A stretch of DNA of 64,000 nucleotides, from contig CM049306.1 of NCBI GenBank assembly GCA_026874595.1, positions 26,959,519 to 27,023,518 of the forward strand. The letters run 5' to 3'. Source of the stretch: Sipunculus nudus (taxonomy: Eukaryota > Annelida > Sipuncula > Golfingiida > Sipunculidae). The notes beneath the pieces were generated by a model that did not search any database, had not been told where the DNA came from, and saw only the letters and a list, made by a program, of their open reading frames with translations. Both the position numbers and the translations under genes were made by a program. Shown piece by piece: positions 44,901-56,900 of the stretch (within the stretch, counting starts at the first letter, position 1; every line of letters starts with the position of its first letter).

Positions 44901-47900
44901 GCCTGGGGTTAAAATCACTCATATCTCTGCAATGGTTTGACTAATTCACCTAAAATTCCGCATGCGTATACATCCTAGATAGCTTCCTTGATTTTATGAC
45001 AGGTGGCGCCACCTACATTCATGTTAACGCTGCAGACATCCTAGCTCATATCTCGGGAACCGTTTGACCGATCCGGAAAAAAATTTTACACAAATGTAGC
45101 CCTGGGATAGCTTTATAACATACACAACAAAAGGTGGCGCCACCTGCAACCATGTTTGCACAGCGTCCATCTGTTTGTCTGCTGTGGGATAAAATCACTC
45201 ATATCTCTGCAGTGGTTTGACTTTTCCACTTGAAATTTTGCATGTGTATATATCTTGGATAGTTTCTCGTTCAAATAACAGGTGGCGCCACCTACAATCA
45301 TGTTTATGTGGCAGAGATCCAATACTAATATTTTACATATGTAACTCTATATCCCCTTGCCACTCAATCCATGCCTCACTTCACCCGTCCTTCTCTGATT
45401 TTGGCGGATACACGTAGTCGCTTGTCACCTACCCGTATTCTAGTTTAAAAAAGTTATGGGCTCAAACATAGTGCATTTTGTAAAAAAATCAGGAAAGATA
45501 TTTGATCACTTAAACCAAAACATGTTAAAACTAAGGACTTTTTTCCAGTAATATAACTTTAATTAATCAAAATTAAATTGTATACCCAAAATTAGATCAA
45601 AATCTTTTAAATTTTTAAAAATCATAGCAAAAATAAAAAATTGGTACCTTAAATTTTGCCCAACTCTGGCCACAGCACATTTTTTTTAATGTAAGTAATG
45701 TAGATTTAATTATCACAGCATGTACATATAAGGATTTAATCTGTAAAAATCTGAAATTTGAAAAAAAAGCTGCAAAATTAGGCTAGTTATTGAATTTTTT
45801 TGGAGGCTCTTGTTGTATTCCCTGACATTGTCAAGCAGTCCACTTTGGTCACTGTGGGTCATTCAGTGCAGCTCTCTATGCTCCCCAGGCTGTTGCTATG
45901 TAATCCCATCACAAGGGCAAGCCCTCTCTTCACTGAGTTGAGCTTGATCAGGCTGTCTGCAGTTAATACCTCAGGGGGCCTTTTTCTCTCCCCCTCCCCC
46001 CACCCCATTCTGTTGACAGACCTGTACTATGAACTAGATGAATCTTATAATTAACATGTTTTTCAGCAACAAGCAGTAACAACAGAGACCCCTCCCCCCA
46101 CCCACTCCTTCAATACACAGGACTAAAAAACAAGATGAATCTTATAATTTTAATGTTAAATAAATTCCCTTTATTGAGACTTGGACAATTTTGATTTTTT
46201 AGGGGAAAAATGTTCAGGAATTTAATCCTAATATTCAAATGTGATAAAATATTAGGATCTAATGTAAGTGCTAACTGACAAGATTTAAGAAGATATAAAT
46301 ACTTTGTAGCATTTCATTCATATCTCTTAAAGTTGGTGGGGCCAAGGTGTGAATAACACTGTTAACTTAGTATAAAAACTAGGAGTATTGGTCTAACATT
46401 GTGGGATTAATTTTTAGCTCAGCTGACTTTCAGTCATGCTGAGCTATAGCGATCACTCTTTGTCCGTCGTCCATCTGTCTGTCTGTCCGTCTGTCCGTCT
46501 GTCCGTCTGTCCGTTAACCTGGCACAAATCGTAACCGCTGGACTTAGAATCTTGTAACTTTACATTCTGAGAGGTCAATGAAAAATCTCCTTGGAAACCA
46601 GAAATTAGGTCTCTGTTACCCATATCCTTCGAGCTATGGGGCCCCAAAATACCCCCCCAGAAAAGTCAAAAATTTCATACAAAAACTTCAATATCTCATT
46701 AACTACTTGACTGATGGTCATGATTTTTGGCATACATATTGATTATGAGATGTTCCATCAGTTTCTGAGGACTGGTGGCGCCACCTGTATTTTTCGATTA
46801 TTTTACGAATTTTTTTCTCTATTTTTGATACCTTTAAAAATGTGAACATCTGTTAACAAGGCACAAATCGTAACGACTTGACCTAGAATCCTCATTCTCG
46901 ACACACTAAGAGACCTATGGAAAGTCTCCATGGAAACCAGAAATTAGGTCTCTGTTACCCATATTCTTTGAGCTATGGGGCCCCAAAGTACCCCCCAGAA
47001 AATTAACAAATTTCATACAAAAACTTCAATATCTCATTAACTACTTGACTGATGGTCTTGATTTGTGGCATAACTATTGATCATGAGATGTGTCATCACT
47101 TCCTGCAGACTGGTGGCGCCACCTGTATCGTTGGATTTTTTATGAATTTTTTTCTCTATTTTTGAGACCTTTAAGGATGCTGTCATCTGTTAGCGTGGCA
47201 CAAATCATAACGACTGCACCTAGAATCTTCATTCTTGACACACTGAGAGACCTATGAAAAGTCTCCATGGAAACCAGAAATTAGGTCTCTGTTACCCATA
47301 TCCATCGTGATATGGGGCCCCAAAGTACCCCCAGAGTAGTCAAAAATTTCATACAAAAACTTCAATATCTCAATAACTACAACACTGATGGTCATGATTT
47401 TCGGCATACATATTGATCATGAGCTGTTCCATCACTTTCTGCAGACTGGGTGCGCCACCTCTATTTTTTTCAAATTTTTACGAATTTTTTTTCTCATTTT
47501 TTGAGACTTTTAAAGATGTGGTTATCTGTCAACAGGGTACAAATTGCAACAACTGGACCTAGAAACTTCATTCTTGTCATGCAAGGAGGCCCATGAAGAG
47601 TGCCTGTGGAAACTTGAAATTAGGTCTCTGTTACCCATATCCTTCAAGCTATAGGACTCTGAAGTATCTTTCAGAATAATGGACAATTTGATACAAAATC
47701 TGAAGTATCTGAACAACTAATGCGGAGATCACCATGATTCTTTGCATGGATATTGACCATTAAGTGTTTTTATTAGTTTCTGCAGACTGGTGGAGCCACC
47801 TGTTTTTTTGTATCCTCCAAAACAAAGTTTTGCAGATACTATGTTTTTGACCGGGTTCCTCCGCCGCCGCCACGTTTGTTTCCAGAGAGCTCCTCTGAGA

Positions 47901-50900
47901 AAAATGGACTGATTTTTTCCGAAACTTACACCAATTATCTAGTCACATGTGAACTAGTGCCTAACCAATTTGTGTTGATCTCTGACCATTCCCCTCTATC
48001 CAGTGTCCATTTGTGCATCTGTTTCCACACATAAACCCTCATATCTCGGGAACCGATTGACCAATCAGGAAATAAAATTTATACAAATGTAGCCCTTGGA
48101 TTGCTTTATAACATACACATAAATGGTGGCGCCACCTGTAACCATGTTTGCACAGTGTCCATCTGTTCATCTGCCTTGGGTTAAAATCACTTATATCTCT
48201 GCAGTGAATTGACTAATTCACCTGAAATTCGGCATGCATATACATCCAGGATAGCATTCTTGATTTTATGACAGATGGCACCACCTACATTCACGTTCAA
48301 GCTGATCACATCCAAGCTCATATCTCAGGAACTGTTTGACCGATTGGGCCAAAATTTTGCATGTATATAGATATCACATAGCTCTTTATCATACGCAAAA
48401 CTGGTGGCGCCACCTGCAACCATTTTTGCACAGCGTCTGTCTGTTTTCTGCCGTGGGATAATGTCACTCATATCTCGGCAGTGGTTTGACATATCTGCCT
48501 AAAATTTTGCAGTTTTATACATCCTGGATAGCTTTCTTGATTTTATGACAGGTGGCGCCACCTACATTCTAGTTTACACTGCAGACATCCGAGCTCATAT
48601 CTCGGGAACCGTTTGAACGATTGGGCCAAAATTTTTCATGTGTATAGATCTCACATAGGTCAACTGGAGGGGCCACCTGTGACCATTTTTGCACAGCGTC
48701 TGTCTGTTTGTCTGCCGTTGGCTAAAATCACTCATACACATGTAGTGGTTTGACTTTTCTGCCTAAAATTTTGCATATGTATACAACTTGGACATCTTTC
48801 TGGATTTTTGGTAGGTGGCACAACCTACATACACATTTAGGCTGCAGACATCCATGCTAATATACAACATACCTCACTCTATTTCCCCTTGCCACTCAAT
48901 CCATGCCTCACTTTAACCGTTCCACTCTGATTTTGGCGGATACACGTGGTCACTTGTCGGCTACCCGTATTCTAGTTTTTAAAGTTTACACATTTTTTCT
49001 CTATTTTTGAGATATATAAATAAAGACTAAATCTTGGCCTGTTGGTTAATCTGTTTGATGCTTCAGTTGAATGGGTATATACTACCATTCTGATGATAAA
49101 ATTTCCTTTAGCGAATCTCTTCCCTGTCAGCTGAGCGACATGACCCATGGGTCACTTGTTAACTCATATGGCCATATTTTAAACTTTTGAAAACTTAATA
49201 ACCTTCCCGCATTATTTGTTTATGAAATGTTACTTTTATATAACACTTACCGTAGGCCCATTTTTTCCCTTGGTGCATCACTAAATGGTTTAGCTTATGT
49301 CCATTATTCTATCATTTACAGAGTTTCATTTTAGCAGGGCCATTTTCTCATAGCTTTTCAAATGATATTATACATGAAAAACCAAAAGAAATAAAAATAT
49401 TTTGCAGTTACTAATATTTTCAAAAATTCAGCTGAGCGATGTGACCCATGGGTCCCTTGTTTACTGTCTAAGTAAAATTTATTTTGTTTTCTTATAAGTG
49501 TAGATGTTTCAAATAACACTGTATTATTGAATCCCCAGACAGGTCAGGGGATAGTTTGGTTAAGTCACTGTCGTGCCTTCGCCGCAGAGATTTCTTTCAG
49601 GGGATAACTAAAAAAAATATTCCATGGATCTTTACCAATCTTGACCTGTGCATAGATATCGATGAGAGGACGAAGCCTATTTAAAATGGGGTCATGACCT
49701 TGACTAGGAGATTGACTTTGACCTTGAAAAGGTCCATTTTTGGGAAAGAAAATCACAAAAAAATTCTTAAATATCTAAAAAAATATATGCATGGATTGAT
49801 CCAAAATTCAAGTTGACTGAAGATTTTGGATATCATTGTCATGTATCTGAAGCTGGTGGCGCCACCTATTATCCTTGTTTTCATGCTGTTTTATACCCCC
49901 ATAATTGCCACTTGATAGTACTGTTAGCATAATAAGTAAAAAACTAATGGACAGATTTCTTTCATATCATGCATGTATATGGGTTATGGGATACTGCATA
50001 TTTAATTTGGGGTCATGACCTTGCCTATGAGAGTGTCCTAGAATTGACCTTGAATATTGCCATATATGTTTAAAAATCAGATAAAATCATAAATATCTCA
50101 ATAAGGGATGCATGGATTGGTCTAAAAATCAAATTGACTGAAGATCTTAGATAGCTTTATCTTCTGGGGGAGACAGGTGTTGCCACCTTCTGTCCTTTTC
50201 TTGTTTTAGCGCAATCTTATACTCAATCATTACCACTTAAAGGTTCTGTGAGCATTATAAGTCAAAAACTATTGGACAGATAGGGCAAAATTATGCATGT
50301 CCATTGATCTTGGATACCTCCACCTTGTATTCAAGACTGGTTGTGCCATCTGCAATAATTTTTATGCGGTGTACATCCGTACATGTGCTTAGGTTAAAAA
50401 TTGCTTATATCTCAGGAGTTTTTGGTCCGAAATTTGGCATGTCCACCCATCCTGGAGAGTTTTCTCAAAAAGCTGACAGGTAGCGCCACCTACACTGTTT
50501 ACATAGTACAAATTACTTCCCTTTTCTCAGGAATGATTTGCTGATTTGTCCTGAAATTGTGCTAGTCCATAGATCTTGGATACCTCCATCTCATTTTCAA
50601 GACTGGTGGAGTCATCTGCAATTGTTTTCATGTGGTGTCCGTACGTAATTTTGCTTTAGGTCAAAATTGCTCATATTTCAGGAGTGATTCAATGTGTTGG
50701 TCTGGAATTTGGCATGTACATCCACCATGAAGAGTTTTCTCAAAAAGCAGAGAGGTGGTGCCACCTACCTTACGGTTTTCTTAGTATAAATAAATGCAGT
50801 TTTCTCAGGAATTTTTGTTGTATTGGCCTGAAATTGTGCTTGTCCATAGATCTTGGATACCTTCATCTTATATTCAAGACTGGTAGAGCCATCTGCAATA

Positions 50901-53900
50901 GTTTTTGTCTAGCATCCATCCGTACATTTCCTGTTGGTGAAATTGCTCATATCTGAGCATCATTCAATGTGTTGGTCTGCAATTTGGCATGTACATCCAT
51001 CTTGGACAGTTTTCTCATCAACCAGATAGGTGGGGCCACCTACCTTACCATTTTAATAGTAAAAATTAATCCCTTTTCTAAAGAGTGATTCACTATATTT
51101 GCCTCTATATTTGGTGAAAAATATTGTATCTCAAATTGAGAGATGGAAGAAAACATTCTTGCTTGCCAAGTGTCAGTATATGCTGCAGAAGATTCTATTC
51201 TTAAAGAGGGGTATGGGGATTACTATGTCTGGGGATACTATGGCACCTGTGGTGCCAAGAAATGTCTTGTTAGCTAAATTTTTAATTGTGAGCAGTTAAA
51301 TATTTGTGTGTTATCATATCTTTAAATATTTTCAGTGAATCTTTTGCCATCATTAAATTAGTTAATTTTTGTTCTTCTATATCATAAGGCGAAGAGACAG
51401 CTGAAGGCTGAGAGGTTGGATAACTCTGTGTTGGAAGTTCATCAGGTAAGTGTCTTTCAGATGAGGACTGTGTGTGTGTTTGGGGGAGGGGGTTAATGCC
51501 AGCCACAACAGTGCCAGATCAAAGAGTACCAAACCACTGCCTTTGTAGCTGTGACAACCCGACTCAGTAGGCAATGGTAATTGGGCTGGTGAACCTACTT
51601 GAGTCATATTGAGGAATGCATTGCAGTGGTCTTCCATCATGTTGCATTCATATTGAGTTAAACAGCCCATAATCTTAACATTATGCTACAAACTTTTAAC
51701 AAACACAAGAGAATACATGTGGACTCACAACCCGAACTAAACCCAAACTTTACCATTATGCTGAGTTAAAACATAACTTTTCTCACTCATGTTTGGTGCT
51801 GTTAGAAAATATACTAAAAATGCTTAGGATTATTCTGGTTTATATCAATTGACAGTGTACCTGTAGGTCATTAGGCGTTGTCAAAAATGACGAAAATATA
51901 TGCATCCTTATTGGGTCTTATAATATTTTCCTCAGACCTGGATTTAAAGGCACTCTGGCAGCCAGTAATCTGGTTTTTATGTCAGAGGGCTGATATGAGC
52001 AGTAGATTGATTTTAGTGAACAAGCTCTGGGGCATGAGGCTCAGGTTTATGCTTCCTGGCTCAAAGACCTCAAGTTTTTACCCTGTAGAACTATTTAGTT
52101 CTTTCACAACCAGCAGCAAAATGTGCGGTGCAATTTGTGCAGTAAGGGTTCTGATAACTTTATGTCCAATTTCTAACACAAGTGACATCACTGTAAAATT
52201 TTTATCTCTGTATATTTAAGATCCTAGAAACATAGATCATATTAAGACCACCATAGTAAAAGTTCAGTTTTTAGCTCAGCTGACTATAAGTCATCTGAGC
52301 TACAGTTGTGGTCCATTGTCCGTCGTCCGTCCTTCTGTCCGTCCGTCCGTCCGTCTGTCCAGATGTCCGTCTGTAAGACTGGCATGTTTCGACACCATTG
52401 GACCTACGAATCTGAAATTAAGCATACAATTAGATGTCCCCAAAATCTCCTACTATGCCGAAAATTGGGTCAATAGGACTTCGTTCCTTCGAGATATTAA
52501 GGAAAAACCTCAATTTTTTATTAGAAATCTATTTTCACACTTCAGGACTGCCTAATATCAAAACCACTCATCTGGTTTTCTTCATATTTACCATAAATAT
52601 TCCTCTATATAGTTCCTATGTACATGCCAGAAATGAAGTCAGTATTTTTTAATTTAAAAAAGGTAAGGGCCCAAACATAATGGACTTTGTAAAAAATCAG
52701 GAATGATATTTGGTCACTTAAGACCAAAAGTGTTTCAGGTAGGGACTATTTTTTCAGTAATACATCTTTAATTGATCAAAATTTAATTGTATACCAAAAA
52801 TTAGATCAAAATCTGTTAAATTTTTTTAAATATTGGCAAAAATATAAAAATGGTACCTTAAATTTTGCCCAAGTTTGACCATGGCACGTTTTTTCCCTGT
52901 AACTGCTGAGGATTTAATTTTCAAAGCATGTTTTGTTACCATTTCAACTGTTAACACCAAAAATTTGAAACCAGTTGATCAAAAACTGTAGATTTTATTC
53001 AAGTTTTTAAGCACCATGTCATACATTGTTTACATCAAGCTAGTGTTATGCAGTTTGCTAGAGCTCAGCTCCCCAGCTTCAGCTCTAAGTTCCTTAAATT
53101 TGGCATACAGTTAGATGTCTCCAAAATCCCCTACCATGCCAAGAATTTGATCACCAGGACTTAATTCCTTCAAAATATTAATGAAAAACTTCAATTTTCC
53201 ATTAAAAACCCATTGTTACACTGTAAGACTGCCTAATATCAAAACCACTGATCTGACATTGATCATATATAATATACATATTTTTCTATACATTCGCTAT
53301 GCACATGCCAGAAATGATGTCAGTATTGCATAATTGTTTTAAGTTATGGGCCCAAACATAATGCACTTTTTAAAAAATCAAGAAATATATTTACTCCCTT
53401 AACAAGAGGATTGCTGAAGCTAGAGATTTTTTGTCAGGGATGTAACATTATTTAATCAAGATTCAATCGAATACCCAAAATTAGTTCTGAATTTTTCAAA
53501 TTTTGTAAGTTATTAGTATAAATATAAAATTAGTACCTTAAATTTTGCCCAACGTTGACCATGGCATGTTTGTTTCCTGAGAGCACTGTTGATATAATTT
53601 TCATATCATGCACACATAAGGATTTCATCTTTGTAGTTCAGAAAGCTGAAAGAAATTGGCCAAATATTGTAGCTTTTATTAATGTTTTTATGAGACCATG
53701 TCACACCCAGGCTCAATACAGCCCCTCTTCAGTCACCTGTATGTTGACCTTCTTGACCTTTCATCAGATTATGCACGCTTGAGCGAAGCATACACTGGGG
53801 CAGCCAGGCAGCTAATGCCCAGCAACAGTTGATCCAGGTGTCCAACCCAACTCATCTAGTAGTTGTTTTGAAAAACAACATAACAATAAACAATAAATTA

Positions 53901-56900
53901 ATAATTTTTTATTGGTTTTTTATAACAAATTAAAGAAAAATTAATAAAAGAAGGAATTTGTTAGTTGATGAGTAACAGGAAATTAACTTGCAGTTACTGA
54001 TGATGTAAGAATCTTGTATGGATGGATACAATGTCAGTGTCAATATTATTCCAAATAACACCATGCAGTCACCTATGGTATTTTTCAGTTAAATTTTAAT
54101 GATAAAAAAATAAATCATATTATTCATTACTAATCATTAGGGATCATATGAAGGAAATTAATGATAGACAAAGATGCAGTTGATAATATTAATCTAGATT
54201 CCTACTGTGTCTAGTGTGTAGATTGATGTGAAAGTAGTCCAAAGTGAATATATTACATTTATTTTTTTTAATATAAATAAAAGCCATAAAACCAGATACT
54301 TATGATCATTATTTAAATTTGTGAATTTTGTATATTCTGGATTCTCAACATCATTGTTTGGCAAAAACTGAATAAATACTAGACATGGTGCGAATGCTTT
54401 GCAAATGTATTTGAATACGAATATGAATATATACTGCATTAAAAAATTTTATTGGATAAGAATGGGAATGCAGATAAAAATGGAAGTATTTGAATACCAG
54501 TGCAGATACTTTCAAAACGTATTCATGCATGCATTCATGAATATATTCTATAATATTATTTCAATAATTATTTCAGTTATATTTTATTTAAAAAAATCAT
54601 ATGATTTTCTTCTTATTTTTTTAAAATAAAAATTATATTGGCACAATATTTGTTATTAAATTTTAATAAATGGTTAAACTCTTTTATTATATGTGCTGTT
54701 TATAAGTTATATGGCCAAGTCAAAATCTGTGTGACAATAGCACTCCATTTGTTAATAAAATAAATGAAATCAATCCTCTTCCCTGTCTCCAAAGGTACTA
54801 TCAAAATCATACATAAGCTAAACACCAACAACTCGTAATAAAGCTTATATTTATTACCATACAAAACCAGCATGTGCCTCTTTCCCAAATCATATTTTTT
54901 ATCATATATAACAGCTGAGCGCTGTGACCCATGGGTCCCTTGTTTTTATAGTTTTGAAAATAAAATTATGAATGACCATTGTAGTTACTTAATTTAATCA
55001 GCATGATCAATAATTACTGTTACATTATTAAATGTCCCTTTACGTAATGATGATGAAGACCTACTTCAGTACTTGATATCAAAACTAGCAGAGTAACAAT
55101 TAAGGTATGTTTTCAAGTTTATGGAAGCAAAGGTGCTAATAATTATCAGTATAGTTACTATTACACTAATATTTTATGATAATTATTAGTTCTTATTATC
55201 TTATGTCTTTTTAGATAATGATGAAAAAGGCTTTTGTTATGTCAGTATAGTTATGTTTAGGGAAGATGAAGATGATGATTGAGTCCATGTTTACTGCCTC
55301 AGATGTTTGACACTTATAAAAGTGATACCCTTCTTTAGTGTAACTCCCATTTTTCCTAGTTTTTCTTTTGATGATGAACAGTTTCTGTTACCTTATTATT
55401 CTCAGGATGATGAAGACAAAGATGTTGAGGATGAGGATAAATATGCTGATCACATTGATATGCCTGGGACAAAGTTTGAAACCAAGCAGCGTATTACAGT
55501 CAGAAATCTGCGAATCAGAGAGGACACTGCTAAGGTGAGTTGTGTGGCATTGGACATATAAAACTCAGTTCTGGTGCTCAGCTGATAATTTCCAATTCAT
55601 AGGCATCTATTATTTTAATTCTAATTTCAGTTCAAATAGGGAATATTTTATATTTACATGGCACATGATTAAGTGATGCTGCCCAATCTCTGAAAAAAAA
55701 AATTTATTCCCTATACAACAACCTACCTTAAAATCATAAAGGTGTATCAGACTAAGTTGTTTTACAGAGTTTTATAAGGTCTGCCCTTTTTTGTGTTGTT
55801 AGGGATTGGCCTTATGCTCATAGAATAAAGCAGTTGTTCATATTTAGGCTCATAAGTAAGATATATTAAATTGGTGGCATAATGAATTATTGTTTTATCT
55901 GTAAATGACTGCAGTTTATTATTATTTCAGTATCTGTACAACCTAGATGTTGATTCTTCCTATTATGACCCAAAAACAAGATCCATGAGAGAGAATCCAT
56001 TTGTCAAAACAGGAAAAGATGCCAATGAGTAAGTGTTAAATGTCACTATGTAAGTACCAAGTATATAGAAATAAGAAAAAATAATAAGTTATCTAAAGTA
56101 AACATCAGACGGAAGCAGACACAATTTCAATATGATGTTGTCATATTACCTTGGTAGTAGTTGACTAGACAACACTTGGTTAATATATTATCCTGGAAGA
56201 AGATATAAGATTTGTGACATTTAGGAAAAGGGTAATGTGATAATTGCTTCTGTCATGATTACAAATTTGATGTTTTTCCAGGCTACCATATGCTGGAGAC
56301 AACTTTGTTCGGTGGAGTGGAGATGCTCACGGCATGGCCGAGAGTCAAGGTAAGATTAGTAGCATATCTTGTATAGATCAGGGATTGAATGATAACCGTT
56401 TTTGTTGCCACTGCTCAATGTCACTACTAATTTAGGATGATCATCAGTGAATTTGTCTCTCATATTAACAATATTAAGATTAATTAACCAAACATTTCAC
56501 TCCTTACAATATATAAGCTTGGATTTATCAGCCCTTAAGAAAATCTCACACAGTCATGGGAAACAAATTATTCAGCGAATAAATAATTAGGCCTTCCCAA
56601 CTTACACATAGTGGAATATTTGCATGTAAATCCTGCCCACTTGGCTTATTGACTCATAAGCAAATGAAAGATGGTTGATCACATAGCCAGTTGGGAAAAT
56701 TGAAAATGGTGTTCATGGTCCAAAAATTTACTTGTATCTCTGAAAGAATGAATAATAAGGCCTTCCCAACTTACACATAGTGGAATATTTGCAAATATAA
56801 TATTCCCAAAATTAACTTGTATCTCTGAAAGCGTTATTGTAATAACTTGGTGGGAATGTCATTGGCCAACGGTTGAGCTAATTAACCATATTGTCAGTGT

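Noticed and set aside
51282-51670. Minus-strand frames of 74 and 97 codons
   Set aside because: They are antisense to SLU7 exon 5 and its intron, with no recognisable domain.
51878-52219. 113-codon plus-strand frame in SLU7 intron 5
   Set aside because: It has no recognisable domain, and the residues between exons 5 and 6 are explained without it. Retained only as unassigned intron sequence.
55020-55300. GATGATGAAGA-like words upstream of SLU7 exon 6, considered as duplicated exon starts
   Set aside because: The similarity is short, acidic-codon low complexity, and no good acceptor-frame combination reads through.
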